Shown in pieces: positions 48,386-57,171 of a stretch of DNA of 64,000 bases. The translations under genes were made by a program, and so were the position numbers. Numbering within the stretch: the first letter of the stretch is position 1; the number at the start of each line of letters is the position of its first letter. The stretch comes from Erythrobacter litoralis HTCC2594 (GTDB lineage Bacteria > Pseudomonadota > Alphaproteobacteria > Sphingomonadales > Sphingomonadaceae), in assembly GCF_000013005.1 (NCBI RefSeq), contig NC_007722.1:253501-317500 (forward strand), given 5' to 3'. Under the pieces are notes generated by a model. That model searched no databases. It saw nothing but the letters and a program-made list of their open reading frames with translations, and had not been told where the DNA came from.

Positions 48386-49336
48386 ATGGAAACGCGGGCA
48401 AATCATATCTGGGTCGGGGCGGTTTCGCTGGCTTTGCTGGCGGCGCTCGCGGCTTTCATCATCTGGATCGCGCGCTTCAACGAAGGCAACCAGAACGAAT
48501 ACGACATTTTCTTCCAGCAATCGGTTTCGGGGCTCGCCACCGGGTCGCAAGTATCCTTCGCGGGTGTCCCGGTCGGGCAGGTGTCGCAGATCGCACTGTG
48601 GGAACGCGATCCCGAATTCGTGCGCGTCCGTATCCGTGTGCAGGAGGAAGTGCCGATCCTGATCGGCACGACGGCCACCATCCAGGGCTCCTTCACCGGC
48701 GTCTCGACGATCCTGCTCGACGGTGCGCGGGCGGGCGCTCCGCCGATCGCCTGCGACGAAGCCAGCGCTTGTCCCGAAGGTGTACCCGTGATCCCGACCA
48801 AGCCGGGCGGGCTGGGCGAACTGCTGGCCAATGCGCCGCTTTTGCTCGAACGGCTGGCGACGCTGACCGAGCGGCTGACGCTGACGCTGTCCGACGATAA
48901 CCAGGCCGCGCTGACCGGCATTCTCGCCAATACCAACGCGATGACCGAAGACCTCGCCCGCGCCACTCCGCGAATCGAGGCCACCCTGGCCGAACTCGAA
49001 ATCACCCTTCGCGAAGCGGGCGAGACGCTCGATGCTTTTGAAAGCGTGACGCAATCGACCGACCAGCTGATCAATCAGGAAGGCCAGGCGCTGGCCGTCG
49101 AACTGCGCGGTACGCTCAAATCGGCGGCCGGGGCGCTCGATTCGCTGGGCAAGACGCTCGAAGAGGCGCAGCCCGCCGCCCGCCAGCTCAACAACCAGAC
49201 GCTGCCCGCCGCCAATGCCACGCTGCAGGACCTGCGCGAGACCAGCCGTGCGCTGCGCGCCGTGACCGAGCGGCTCGAAAATGAAGGTGCCGCCGGCCTC
49301 GTCGGCTCCCCCAAACTGCCGGACTACGAACCGTGA
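48386..49336 (+). CDS. mlaD: MlaD-type MCE lipid-binding protein
   Basis: 316 residues. Inner-membrane anchored (helix 9-31), periplasmic MCE domain at about 38-115 (YDIFFQQSVSGLATGSQVSF, VRVRIRVQEEVPI), which forms a hexameric lipid channel. A short Cys-containing insertion (ACDEASACPEG) after the MCE domain is unusual and could be disulfide-bonded. The rest is a long alpha-helical/coiled-coil tail (to about 305), longer than in E. coli MlaD and suggestive of a needle-like extension across the periplasm. Overlaps the lipoprotein frame by a few nt. Confidence 0.92.
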   Translation: METRANHIWVGAVSLALLAALAAFIIWIARFNEGNQNEYDIFFQQSVSGLATGSQVSFAGVPVGQVSQIALWERDPEFVRVRIRVQEEVPILIGTTATIQGSFTGVSTILLDGARAGAPPIACDEASACPEGVPVIPTKPGGLGELLANAPLLLERLATLTERLTLTLSDDNQAALTGILANTNAMTEDLARATPRIEATLAELEITLREAGETLDAFESVTQSTDQLINQEGQALAVELRGTLKSAAGALDSLGKTLEEAQPAARQLNNQTLPAANATLQDLRETSRALRAVTERLENEGAAGLVGSPKLPDYEP

Positions 49337-49344
49337 GAGGACGA

Positions 49345-49938
49345 ATGATGCGCTTCGCTTCACGCACTGCCCTGGGCCTCGCCGCCGCCCTCTCGCTCGC
49401 AGGCTGCCTCAGTTTCGGCAGCGAGCCGCCCGAGAGCCTGCTGACGCTGACGCCGGAACGCACAGCCAGCGCCGGGCAGCCGACCCAGGGCACCGGCCAG
49501 ACCGCGCTGACCGTGGTCGAGCCGACAGCGCCGCAGCGCCTCTCCGTCAACCGCGTGCCGGTGCAGGTGGACGATGCCAATGTCGCCTATCTCAAGGACG
49601 CCATGTGGGTCGAAAAGCCGACCCGCCTGTTCCGCCGCTTGCTGAGCGAGACGATCCGCGCGAGCGGCAACCGCGTCGTTATCGACGGCTTCGACCCGAC
49701 CATCGCCACCGGCGACCAGCTGCGCGGCAGCCTGGTCGATTTCGGCTACGATGCACGCACATCCTCCGTCATCGTGACCTTCGATGCCGTGCGCGAAGGC
49801 AGCGGCGACGTGATCACGACGCAGCGTTTTACAAGCGTGGTGCCGGGCGTGGCAGCGGAAGCGGGCCCGGTCGGCGATGCGCTGAACGAAGCCGCCAACG
49901 ACGTGGCGCAGCAGGTTGCGGATTGGGTTGGGGGGTAG
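49345..49938 (+). CDS. ABC-transport auxiliary lipoprotein (PqiC-like)
   Basis: 197 residues. Lipobox LSLAGC with lipidated Cys21. ATG 49345 is chosen for the GAGAGGA upstream. The ABC_trans_aux/PqiC pattern follows: YLTLTPE-like LLTLTPERTA, VEPTAPQRLSVNRVPVQ, VAYLKDAMWVEKPTRLFRRLLSE. These lipoproteins complete MCE systems at the outer-membrane side. Last of the mla run. No MlaA or MlaC is in the window. Confidence 0.85.
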   Translation: MMRFASRTALGLAAALSLAGCLSFGSEPPESLLTLTPERTASAGQPTQGTGQTALTVVEPTAPQRLSVNRVPVQVDDANVAYLKDAMWVEKPTRLFRRLLSETIRASGNRVVIDGFDPTIATGDQLRGSLVDFGYDARTSSVIVTFDAVREGSGDVITTQRFTSVVPGVAAEAGPVGDALNEAANDVAQQVADWVGG

Positions 49939-50151
49939 GGGCGAATTTCCTCCCAGCGATACGCTCGCTTCGTCGCTTTAGCGTCCAAGCGTAGTTGTAA
50001 TCGCGGGCCGCCGTAGCCATCTAAGTCACAGCTACCAGCCGCAATCGACGGTCACCGCTTCCCCAATCGGAAGCCCTTTCCTTCAGTTCCGCCTCTTAGT
50101 CGCAGCCGGGTCAATTCTGGCGCGCTGCACACTCGCATGAAGGAATGGCAC
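49939..50151. other. gap after the mla operon
   Basis: 213 nt without a gene or a clear terminator; short CGCTTCGTCGCTTTAGCG self-pairing at about 49968-49985 may end the operon. The promoter of the cold-shock-like gene must be here but no clear -35/-10 pair stands out. Confidence 0.4.
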
Positions 50152-50406
50152 ATGACACATTATGGCAAGATCAAGAGCTACGACAGCAGCTCGGGCACCG
50201 GTTCGATCACCGCGGAAAAGGGCGGCGACGTACTTCGCTTCAAGAAGGCGGACCTGCAGCAGGAAGGCCAGATGCCGAAAGTCGATCAGCGTTTCAGCTA
50301 TGAAACCAGCGAAGTCGACGGTGGCAAGAAGCAAGCCGTGAATCTGCAGCACCAGCAGGGCGACGGCCAAAGCCAGAAGGACCAGGCCAGCGCACAGCAG
50401 GGCTGA
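50152..50406 (+). CDS. cold-shock-domain-like small protein
   Basis: 84 residues from ATG 50152 (AAGGAA upstream). The pattern HYGKIKSYDSSSGTGSI and VLRFKKADLQQEGQMPKVDQRFSYE follows the OB-fold of cold-shock proteins but lacks the aromatic RNP motif (GFGFI/VFVH), so RNA binding may be lost or changed. The C-terminal 25 residues are Gln/Lys-rich. Cytosolic. Followed by a hairpin terminator. Confidence 0.7.
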   Translation: MTHYGKIKSYDSSSGTGSITAEKGGDVLRFKKADLQQEGQMPKVDQRFSYETSEVDGGKKQAVNLQHQQGDGQSQKDQASAQQG

Positions 50407-50418
50407 TCCGGACAAGAG

Positions 50419-50449
50419 CAAGGGCCGGGAGCTTAACTCCCGGCTCTTG
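50419..50449 (+). terminator. hairpin after the cold-shock-like gene
   Basis: CAAGGGCCGGGAG pairs with CTCCCGGCTCTTG (one mismatch), loop CTTAA; 13 nt after the stop. No strong T-run follows. Confidence 0.6.
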
Positions 50450-50478
50450 CACATTGTCACTCGCAAGGAGTGTTCCGC

Positions 50479-50706
50479 GTGCCGATGAACCGATTTCTTT
50501 TCGATCACCAGCTAGCCGCCATGAAAGTCGACCGCTCGGGCTCGGCTGACGAGCGCATGCGGGCTGCCGACCTGTTGGGCGGGCGTGCAAAGCGGATCGC
50601 GGACTGGAGGAAGGCGAATGGCCTCTCCGAGCTCGGCTGGCCCCGCGAGGAACGGCTCCCCGTTGCAGAGATATGCCGAGGCGAGCAAGATGTCAGAAAC
50701 AGCTAA
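50479..50706 (+). CDS. small basic hypothetical protein
   Basis: 75 residues from GTG 50479, which lies 8 nt after AAGGAG; ATG 50485 is nearly as good. Sequence is charged and helical (DRSGSADERMRAADLLGGRA, KRIADWRKANGLSELGWP). No known domain. Its 3' end overlaps the next small gene by 17 nt, suggesting coupling. Confidence 0.5.
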   Translation: MPMNRFLFDHQLAAMKVDRSGSADERMRAADLLGGRAKRIADWRKANGLSELGWPREERLPVAEICRGEQDVRNS

Positions 50707-50887
50707 TCCCGACCAGCGCGCAAGCAACGAATGGGAAAACGAAGGCGGATCCACGGGATCGATTGCCGGCACGGCACTGCCCGAAGGGATCATTGCCGAA
50801 ACATTGGTCCGATATCGCGTAGGATCCTACGTCTATTCAACGCTTGAGGACGCCGTGGCGCAACAACGCCGTCAGTCGCTTATGTGA
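50690..50887 (+). CDS. small acidic hypothetical protein
   Basis: 65 residues from ATG 50690. N-terminal disordered (NEWENEGGSTGSI), C-terminal strand-turn-helix (ETLVRYRVGSYVYSTLEDAV). Family unknown. Overlap with the preceding small gene is the main evidence for its being real. Converges on the ATP12 gene. Confidence 0.5.
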   Translation: MSETANPDQRASNEWENEGGSTGSIAGTALPEGIIAETLVRYRVGSYVYSTLEDAVAQQRRQSLM

Positions 50888-50935
50888 TACGCTAGGACCG
50901 ATAGCACGCGCCCGTTCTCCTGCGATCACGCTCAT

Positions 50936-51634
50936 TCAGGGCGTTGCACTTGCCCGTGCAAACTCTACCGCGCGTAAAAAATCGCGTTTGCGCCTCGCGC
51001 GGCGGTCGGCAGCTTCGAAATCGTCGCCCCATAGCTCGACCTGCCAGTCCTCCTCGCAATTGGCGGCGTCCCACAGTGTTTCGGAGTCGGCATCGGCTTC
51101 CAAGGTGCCCAGGCCGATGATAAGCGAGGCGCTGAGCGACGTGGTGGCGAACAGGGCGGCCAGGGTGAACGGATCGAGCGCGTCGATCCGCGCCCTTAGC
51201 TTGGCGAGACTTTCCGGCGGCTGGGGCTTGTGGATGATGCCGCTGGCGCGCTCGACCCTGATGTCCTCGCGCATTTCGAAAGCGGTGACGAGCGGCTCCC
51301 ACATGTCCAGCTGGCGCTTGTAGAGCGGTTCGTCGGGATCGGCGCGGTAGCAGAGCGTGTCGGTTTCCATGAAACCGATCAACTTGGCCGGGATATCGTC
51401 TGCGGCGGTAGCGATGCGGTCGATGGCGTAATCGGCCATGTCGCGGTGCGGAAAACTGGCGGGGTCGATGTCTTTGCCCTGCGCGCGCCATTCGTCGGCC
51501 AGCAATTCAGCCAGTGCGGCGGTTTGCACGATTTGCGGGCGCTTGCCTTGCGTTCTGATGCCGCGCCCGTCGAGCGCGACCTGGTACCCGCCGTCGACCT
51601 GCTCGACGCTTACCTCTTTCCAGAACTTTTTCAT
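50936..51634 (-). CDS. ATP12 family chaperone
   Basis: 232 residues. Helps assemble the alpha subunit of F1-ATPase; shared by alphaproteobacteria and mitochondria. Signature N-terminus KKFWKEVSVEQVDGGYQVALDGR, then LADEWRAQGKDIDP, FPHRDMADYAIDRI, ETDTLCYRAD and a QLDMWEPL segment. Start ATG 51634 overlaps the 71-residue membrane protein gene (ATGA). ATP synthase genes are not in the window. Confidence 0.92.
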   Translation of the reverse strand: MKKFWKEVSVEQVDGGYQVALDGRGIRTQGKRPQIVQTAALAELLADEWRAQGKDIDPASFPHRDMADYAIDRIATAADDIPAKLIGFMETDTLCYRADPDEPLYKRQLDMWEPLVTAFEMREDIRVERASGIIHKPQPPESLAKLRARIDALDPFTLAALFATTSLSASLIIGLGTLEADADSETLWDAANCEEDWQVELWGDDFEAADRRARRKRDFLRAVEFARASATP

Positions 51635-51846
51635 GGGTCCGGCGCATGCCAGCTCTTGGCGACAAGGTTGGGCACGATGAAGAACTCAAGCGCACCCAGC
51701 ACCAAAAGGACATAGCCAAGTTCCGGGCTGTCGATCCAGCGACCCGATATGATGACAGCGCCGATCATCGCCATCGCCGCGCCCCCAAGCCGGATGATCT
51801 GCAGCAGCATGAAGCGCTGGCGGGCGAGCTTTTCCTGGTCATCCAT
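51631..51846 (-). CDS. small two-helix membrane protein
   Basis: 71 residues with two hydrophobic segments (15-35 and 44-62) joined by GRWIDSPELG. Related short proteins precede ATP12 in other erythrobacters by my recollection; function unknown. Overlaps the HAD gene by 8 nt and ATP12 by 4 nt. Confidence 0.7.
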   Translation of the reverse strand: MDDQEKLARQRFMLLQIIRLGGAAMAMIGAVIISGRWIDSPELGYVLLVLGALEFFIVPNLVAKSWHAPDP

Positions 51847-52495
51847 CGAGCATATCCCCCAATTGTTCAGGCGTTTCGGCGACGGCTTCCGCGCCCGCGT
51901 CGAGCAAGGCCTCGCGCGGGTGATAGCCCCAGGCGACCCCGATCGCGCGCGTGCCTGCGGCGCGGCCCATTTCGATATCGTAGGTGGTATCGCCGATCAT
52001 CACGGTCGCGGCGGGCTCGGCGAACGCCTCTTCCATCGCAACATGCAGCATGGCCGGATGCGGCTTTGACGGATGATGGTCCGCGCCCTGCAGGCTGGCG
52101 AAGCGTTCGATCAGGCCGTGCTGGGTGAGGACTGTGTGCAGCCCGCGATTGCTCTTGCCGGTCGCGACCGCCAGCGCCCATCCACCCGTTCCGAGCCGGT
52201 CGAGCAAAGGCACGATCCCGTCGAACAACGGCTCGTGCACGCGGCCCTGCTGGCGGGCCTCGAAGAAGCTCGCCTTGTAGGCATCGACAGCCTGCGCGAC
52301 CTGATCGTCACTCGCCTCGCGGGCCAGCATGCGGATCGCCTGCGGCAGGCTCAGCCCGACGATCTGCCGCACATCGCGGCGGTCCGGCGCGGGCAGCGAG
52401 GCCGCGGCAAACGCCGCTTCCATCGCGTCGCACACCGCGCCCTGGCCATCGACCAGCGTCCCGTCGCAATCGAATACGGCGAGGCGGGCGGTCAC
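51839..52495 (-). CDS. HAD-superfamily hydrolase (phosphoglycolate phosphatase-like)
   Basis: 218 residues from GTG 52495 (GTGA overlap with the rRNA-modification gene). HAD motif I DCDGTLVDG with nucleophile Asp9, motif II in AVATGKSN, motif III Lys in SKPHPAM and motif IV MIGDTTYDIEMG. The alpha-helical cap is type C1, as in Gph-like phosphatases. Substrate unknown. Confidence 0.87.
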   Translation of the reverse strand: MTARLAVFDCDGTLVDGQGAVCDAMEAAFAAASLPAPDRRDVRQIVGLSLPQAIRMLAREASDDQVAQAVDAYKASFFEARQQGRVHEPLFDGIVPLLDRLGTGGWALAVATGKSNRGLHTVLTQHGLIERFASLQGADHHPSKPHPAMLHVAMEEAFAEPAATVMIGDTTYDIEMGRAAGTRAIGVAWGYHPREALLDAGAEAVAETPEQLGDMLDG

Positions 52496-53691
52496 TTTTT
52501 CTTGCCTCCGGGCCCACCCGGTTTCCTGCCGCGCTTCACCTTCGCGCCGCCCGACTTCTTGCCGAGTTTTCGGGTCGTATCGCCGCCACGCGCCCGGCGG
52601 GGTGAACGCTGCGACTTGCGATATTGCTTGGCGTGCTGGCGCGCGGCCTGCTTCTTTTCAGCCGGGGTCTTTTCGGTAATGTCCTCGCGCAGCGGGCGCG
52701 CCTTGCTGAGCGAAATGTCGAAGCCCAATTGCTCCATCGAGGCCGCGAAATGCTCGGGCAGGTCGGCCGTTACATCGAGCTTGCCTCCGCTTTTCCCGTT
52801 CTCGGCGGGCTGCGCGATGATCAGCCGCCGCGCATGCAGGTGCATCTTGCGGCTGACGCTTCCGGTCAGAAATGCGTCCTGCCCACCATATTTGCCATCG
52901 CCCACGATCGGGTGCCCCATCGCCGCCATGTGTACGCGGAGCTGGTGGGTCCGTCCGGTCATCGGCTCGAGTTCGACCCAGCAGGCCCGGTTGCCGGCCC
53001 GTTCGACCACGCGGTAGCGGGTCTTGGCCGGTTGGCCGTTCTCTTCGTCGACATGCATTTTCTCGCCGCCGGTTCCCGGCTGTTTGGCGAGCGGCGCGTC
53101 GATCTCGCCTTCATGCAAGTCGGGCACGCCGACCACCAACGCCCAGTAGACTTTCTTGGCCGATCGGCCCGCGAAGCGCTTGGAATAGGCCGCCGCGCTG
53201 CCCGGGGTGCGCGCAATCAACAGGACACCGCTGGTGTCCTTGTCGAGCCGGTGGACGAGGCGCGGGCGCGGATCGTCCTCCCCATCGACAAAGGCATCGA
53301 GCAGTCCATCGACATGCTTCGTCGTCTTGGTCCCGCCCTGCGTCGCGAGGCCCGGCGGCTTGTTGAGGACGATCGCGCTCTTGGTCTCCTTGATGACCAT
53401 GTCCTGCGCCATCCGGACCTGCTCCGGGCTCAGCGGCTTGCGGGCGCGCGGATTGCGCTCGGGGTCTTCGCCGCCTGGTGGAATGCGCAGCACCTGGCCC
53501 GCCGCCAGCCGGTCCTCGGGCCTGGCGCGTTTGCCGTCGACGCGCAATTGCCCGGTCCGTGCCCAGCGCGAGATCGTGCCGAAACCGACCTGCGGCAGGT
53601 TGCGCTTGAACCAGCGGTCGAGCCGGACGCCTTCATCGTCCGCTTCGACGGTGAATTGCCGCACGCCGTCGGGATCCTGCCGTCTCGTCAT
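52492..53691 (-). CDS. RluA-family pseudouridine synthase with basic tail
   Basis: 399 residues from ATG 53691. N-terminal S4 domain (RLDRWFKRNLPQVGF), catalytic HRLDKDTSG (RLVHRLDKDTSGVL), and GRTHQLRVH. Probably RluC type (23S rRNA U955/2504/2580). After about residue 345 the chain continues as a Lys/Arg/Gly-rich tail (KKSGGAKVKRGRKPGGPGG), absent from E. coli RluC. Overlaps crcB by 4 nt. A longer frame start at 53874 would run through crcB and is rejected. Confidence 0.9.
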   Translation of the reverse strand: MTRRQDPDGVRQFTVEADDEGVRLDRWFKRNLPQVGFGTISRWARTGQLRVDGKRARPEDRLAAGQVLRIPPGGEDPERNPRARKPLSPEQVRMAQDMVIKETKSAIVLNKPPGLATQGGTKTTKHVDGLLDAFVDGEDDPRPRLVHRLDKDTSGVLLIARTPGSAAAYSKRFAGRSAKKVYWALVVGVPDLHEGEIDAPLAKQPGTGGEKMHVDEENGQPAKTRYRVVERAGNRACWVELEPMTGRTHQLRVHMAAMGHPIVGDGKYGGQDAFLTGSVSRKMHLHARRLIIAQPAENGKSGGKLDVTADLPEHFAASMEQLGFDISLSKARPLREDITEKTPAEKKQAARQHAKQYRKSQRSPRRARGGDTTRKLGKKSGGAKVKRGRKPGGPGGKKK

Positions 53692-54098
53692 GCGAACAGC
53701 CGGGTCAGCATCAGACCGAACACCAGCGCGCTGATCGCAAGCGAGACCGACAGCACGACATAGAGCGCGGCGAAGGCCGGTTGCCCGCGCTCGACCATCA
53801 CCCAGACTTCGAGGCTGAAGGCGCTGAAAGTGGTGAAGCCGCCGAGGATACCGGTGCCGATCAACAGCCGCCATTGGTCCTGCACGCCGGGCGAAAGCTT
53901 GAACAGCACGCCCGCCAGCACGCCCATCAGCAAGCTGCCCAGCGCATTGATGGCGAGCGTTGCCCAGGGAAAGACGCTCATCGCCGGTGCGCCGAGCCAG
54001 CCGGTCATCCAGCGGCCCATCTGGTAGCGCAACACGGCACCGATCGCGCCGCCGAGGGCGACATTGAGTGTGGCGTAAAGTGGGGGAAGGGTACTCAC
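53688..54098 (-). CDS. crcB: fluoride channel CrcB/Fluc
   Basis: 136 residues from GTG 54098. Dimeric fluoride exporter. Four helices; motifs GGAIGAVLRYQMGRW, TLAINALGSLLMG (conserved Asn) and GGFTTFSAFSLE. No fluoride riboswitch pattern is seen upstream. Head of the minus run crcB, pseudouridine synthase, HAD, small membrane protein and ATP12. Confidence 0.93.
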   Translation of the reverse strand: MSTLPPLYATLNVALGGAIGAVLRYQMGRWMTGWLGAPAMSVFPWATLAINALGSLLMGVLAGVLFKLSPGVQDQWRLLIGTGILGGFTTFSAFSLEVWVMVERGQPAFAALYVVLSVSLAISALVFGLMLTRLFA

Positions 54099-54310
54099 GG
54101 CCGCTGCCTTAGCCGCTGCGGGGCGTCCTCGCCAAGCGACAAGTTGCGCTGCTGCAACAGCCTGACGCCTTGCGCTTTTGCGCGGTTTTGCCTATAGCAG
54201 TGTCACGAAAGCCGACCGCTTAGCGGATTCGGCGCATTCTTAATTGGAAATTTGCGGTGTATCCCGCGCGTTGGGCGGGCTCTCCCCTTTGTTTTGAGGT
54301 GACGTTCTTT

Positions 54311-54517
54311 ATGCAAATCATGGTTCGCGATAACAATGTCGATCAGGCTCTCCGCGCGCTCAAGAAGAAGCTGCAGCGCGAGGGGGTGTATCGCGAAATG
54401 AAGCTGCGTCGCCACTACGAAAAGCCGAGCGAAAAGCGCGCCCGTGAAAAGGCCGCTGCCGTGCGCCGCGCCCGCAAGATGGAGCGCAAGCGCATGGAGC
54501 GTGATGGCATCAAATAA
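54311..54517 (+). CDS. rpsU: 30S ribosomal protein S21
   Basis: 68 residues from ATG 54311 ([20 protein letters not shown]); basic C-terminal helix ([20 protein letters not shown]). S21 helps start-site pairing of mRNA and is often single-copy. ATG 54320 is possible but gives a shortened N-terminus. Length normal for alphaproteobacteria. Confidence 0.95.
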   Translation: MQIMVRDNNVDQALRALKKKLQREGVYREMKLRRHYEKPSEKRAREKAAAVRRARKMERKRMERDGIK

Positions 54518-54572
54518 GTCGCACGGCGATTCTTATGCCGCAGCCGCTTGAAGTGGCGGCACGGTTACGCCA

Positions 54573-54603
54573 AAGGGCGCGGGAAGCAATTTCCGCGCCC
54601 TTC
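54573..54603 (+). terminator. terminator of rpsU
   Basis: AAGGGCGCGG pairs with CCGCGCCCTT across a short A/T loop, 55 nt after the stop; the 3' flank is TCGCCT rather than a T-run. Confidence 0.6.
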
Positions 54604-54647
54604 GCCTATCTGCAATCGCGGCGGGCGCCGCAAATCCAGGATTGGTC

Positions 54648-55241
54648 ATGACCGAAGTTACCCGCGTTCCGCTCCAGCCGATTGCCAAGGGCTCGCTGAC
54701 CAAGCTGTGGCTGGGCGTCATCGTCGCCGTGCTGATCGGCGCAGGCGTCGCCTGGGCCGCGGTGCCCAAGGGTGTAAGCGTCGAAACCATCACCGCCGGT
54801 TCGGGCGGTAGCCCGTCGATCGGCGATGTCGCCTTCGTGAAATACAAGGGCACGCTGGCCGACGGTACCGTGTTCGACGAAAGCGGCCCGTCGCCGTTCC
54901 CCCCGGGCATCTTCCCCGAAGGCACGCCCTTCCTGCTCGAGGAAGGCCAGGTGGTCGATGGCTTCCTGATCGGTCTCCAGCAGATGGAAAAGGGCGGCAC
55001 CTATGAGCTCTATATCCCGTCCGAATTCGCCTATGGCGACGAGCCGCGCCCCGGATCGCCGATCCCGCCGGGCGCCGACCTCACTTTCGAAGTCGAACTC
55101 GTCGATTTCATGAGCCGCGAAGATGCCGAGCGCCGCGTGATGGCGATGCAGCAGGCGATGGAAGCGCAGCAGGGCGGCGAGGGCGGTGTCGCTCCTCCGC
55201 CCCCGCCACAGCAGGTCCCCGGCCCGCCGCCGCAGAACTAA
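54648..55241 (+). CDS. membrane-anchored FKBP-type peptidyl-prolyl isomerase
   Basis: 197 residues from ATG 54648. One membrane helix (20-40: LWLGVIVAVLIGAGVAWAAV) then an FKBP domain (GDVAFVKYKGTLADGTVFDES, GFLIGLQQMEKGGTYELYIPSEFAYGD). Faces the periplasm, so it helps fold exported proteins. The tail is proline-rich (APPPPPQQVPGPPP). It precedes gatC by 30 nt. Confidence 0.9.
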   Translation: MTEVTRVPLQPIAKGSLTKLWLGVIVAVLIGAGVAWAAVPKGVSVETITAGSGGSPSIGDVAFVKYKGTLADGTVFDESGPSPFPPGIFPEGTPFLLEEGQVVDGFLIGLQQMEKGGTYELYIPSEFAYGDEPRPGSPIPPGADLTFEVELVDFMSREDAERRVMAMQQAMEAQQGGEGGVAPPPPPQQVPGPPPQN

Positions 55242-55271
55242 TCTCCCTCACGACAGGAGGCCCCCGACGCC

Positions 55272-55574
55272 ATGTCCGTCGACAAGGAAACCGTAGCCAA
55301 GATCGCTTCGCTCGCGCGGATCAAGATGACCGATGCCGAGCTGGAGAAGATGGCGCCCGAACTTTCGAACATCCTCGACTGGGTCGAGCAGCTGGGCGAG
55401 GTCGACACGTCCGATGTCGAGCCGATGACCGCAGTCATTCCCAACACGTTGCGCCTCCGCGAAGACGAGGTGAACGCCGACCCGCTGACCGGCGGCGGCG
55501 TGCGCGACAAGGTGCTGGCGAATGCGCCTGCGGCGGAGCATGGGTTCTTCGGTGTGCCGAAGGTGATTGAATGA
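55272..55574 (+). CDS. gatC: Glu/Asp-tRNA amidotransferase subunit C
   Basis: 100 residues. Small subunit that stabilises GatA-GatB. Typical pattern [23 protein letters not shown] then [25 protein letters not shown] lies upstream of ATG 55272. An 11-bp perfect inverted repeat (GATTGAATGAA/TTCATTCAATC, 55565-55597) spans its stop codon. Confidence 0.95.
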   Translation: MSVDKETVAKIASLARIKMTDAELEKMAPELSNILDWVEQLGEVDTSDVEPMTAVIPNTLRLREDEVNADPLTGGGVRDKVLANAPAAEHGFFGVPKVIE

Positions 55575-55680
55575 AGACCGCAGGTTTTCATTCAATCATC
55601 CCCGACAGCGGCGCAGCCGCGACCGATCGGGGATCCAGAAACAAAGGGAAGCTGGATTCCCGCCTGCGCGGGAATGACGA
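55565..55680. repeat. composite palindromes between gatC and gatA (family A arm)
   Basis: In order: the 11-bp inverted repeat over the gatC stop; an ATCCCCGA/TCGGGGAT pair (55596-55634); and at 55649-55679 one arm of family A, identical to the arm at 20877-20907 except for one base (TGCG for TTCG). It ends 5 nt before the gatA ATG. Confidence 0.85.
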
Positions 55681-55683
55681 AGT

Positions 55684-57171
55684 ATGAGTAGTGAACTAAC
55701 CGAACTCGGCGTCGCAGACATCCGCGACGGGGTTGCCGATGGCAGCTTCACCGCCCGCGAAGTGGCGGAGGCCTTCAACGCGCAGGTGGCCGCAGCCAAG
55801 GACCTCGGCGCTTTTATCGTCGAGACGCCGGAAAAGGCGCTCGAAGCCGCCGCTGCGGTCGATGCGGCGCGCGCGAATGGCGAAACGCTCGGCAGCATGG
55901 CCGGGGTGCCGATCGGCATGAAGGACCTGTTCTGCACCGACGGCGTGCAGACCACCGCAGCCAGCCACATCCTCGAAGGCTTCGTGCCGCAGTACGAGTC
56001 GACCGTCAGCGCCAACCTGTGGCGCGCCGGTGCGGGCATGCTGGGCAAGCTCAACATGGACCAGTTCGCGATGGGCTCGTCCAACGAGACATCCTATTTC
56101 GGCCCGGTGAAGAGCCCGTGGCGGAAAGCCGGGAGCAACACTGCGCTGACGCCGGGCGGCTCTTCTGGTGGCTCCAGTTCCGCTGTTGCTGCGCGGCTGT
56201 GCCCGGCCGCGACCGGTACCGACACCGGCGGCTCGATCCGCCAGCCCGCCGCGATCACCGGCACGACCGGGATCAAGCCGACCTACGGCCGTTGCAGCCG
56301 CTGGGGCGTCGTGGCCTTTGCCAGCAGCCTCGACCAGGCCGGCCCGATAGCGCGCAGCGTCCGGGATTGCGCGATCATGCTCGAGGCCATGGCGGGTTTC
56401 GATCCCAAGGATGCGACCAGCCTGGATATGCCTGTGCCCCAGTGGGAAGCGGGCCTTTCTGCGGACCTCAGCGGCAAGAAGATCGGCATTCCGCGCGAAT
56501 ACCGCATGGACGGCACCCCGCAGGATATTCTCGACAGCTGGGAACGCGGCAAGAAATGGCTTAAGGATGCAGGCGCAGAGATCGTCGATATCTCGCTGCC
56601 GCACACCAAATATGCGCTGCCCGCCTATTACATCATCGCGCCGGCCGAAGCTTCCAGCAACCTCGCGCGCTATGACGGCGTGCGTTACGGCCTGCGCGAC
56701 CTGCCCGATGGCGCGGGACTGCAAGACATGTATGCCGCCACTCGCGAGGAAGGCTTCGGCGACGAGGTCAAGCGCCGCATCCTGATCGGCACCTATGTGC
56801 TGAGCGCGGGCTTCTACGACGCCTATTACAACCAGGCGCAGAAGATCCGCACGCTGGTCGCGCGCGACTTCGAGCAGGCTTGGGCCGAATGCGACCTGAT
56901 CCTCGCCCCGACCACGCCCAATGCGGCTTTCGGCCTCGGCGAAATGCAGGCCGATCCGCTGGCGATGTATCTCAACGATGTCTTCGCCGTCCCCGCCTCG
57001 CTCGCAGGCCTGCCCGCGATAAGCGTGCCGGGCGGTCTGAACTCGGACGGCCTTCCGCTCGGCCTGCAACTGGTCGGCAAGCCCTTCGACGAGCAGGGCG
57101 TGCTAAACGCCGGTCTCGCCATCGAGCAGCGCAATGGGTTCACCGCCAGGCCGGAGACATGGTGGGCGTGA
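55684..57171 (+). CDS. gatA: Glu/Asp-tRNA amidotransferase subunit A
   Basis: 495 residues. Amidase-signature glutaminase that feeds ammonia to GatB for transamidation of Glu-tRNA-Gln or Asp-tRNA-Asn. Triad Lys80 (GMKD), cis-Ser160 (GGSSGGSS) and nucleophile Ser184 ([12 protein letters not shown]). Start ATG 55684 follows directly after a palindrome arm, whose GGGAATGACGAAG may serve as ribosome site. No GlnRS/AsnRS evidence is available here. Confidence 0.96.
   Translation: MSSELTELGVADIRDGVADGSFTAREVAEAFNAQVAAAKDLGAFIVETPEKALEAAAAVDAARANGETLGSMAGVPIGMKDLFCTDGVQTTAASHILEGFVPQYESTVSANLWRAGAGMLGKLNMDQFAMGSSNETSYFGPVKSPWRKAGSNTALTPGGSSGGSSSAVAARLCPAATGTDTGGSIRQPAAITGTTGIKPTYGRCSRWGVVAFASSLDQAGPIARSVRDCAIMLEAMAGFDPKDATSLDMPVPQWEAGLSADLSGKKIGIPREYRMDGTPQDILDSWERGKKWLKDAGAEIVDISLPHTKYALPAYYIIAPAEASSNLARYDGVRYGLRDLPDGAGLQDMYAATREEGFGDEVKRRILIGTYVLSAGFYDAYYNQAQKIRTLVARDFEQAWAECDLILAPTTPNAAFGLGEMQADPLAMYLNDVFAVPASLAGLPAISVPGGLNSDGLPLGLQLVGKPFDEQGVLNAGLAIEQRNGFTARPETWWA

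Noticed and set aside
46150..48900. 916-codon plus frame across mlaE-mlaF-mlaD
   Set aside because: Arg/Gly-rich off-frame reading of the mla genes.
54099..54250. Fluoride riboswitch before crcB
   Set aside because: The upstream region lacks the conserved GGNGATGG core and pseudoknot pattern.
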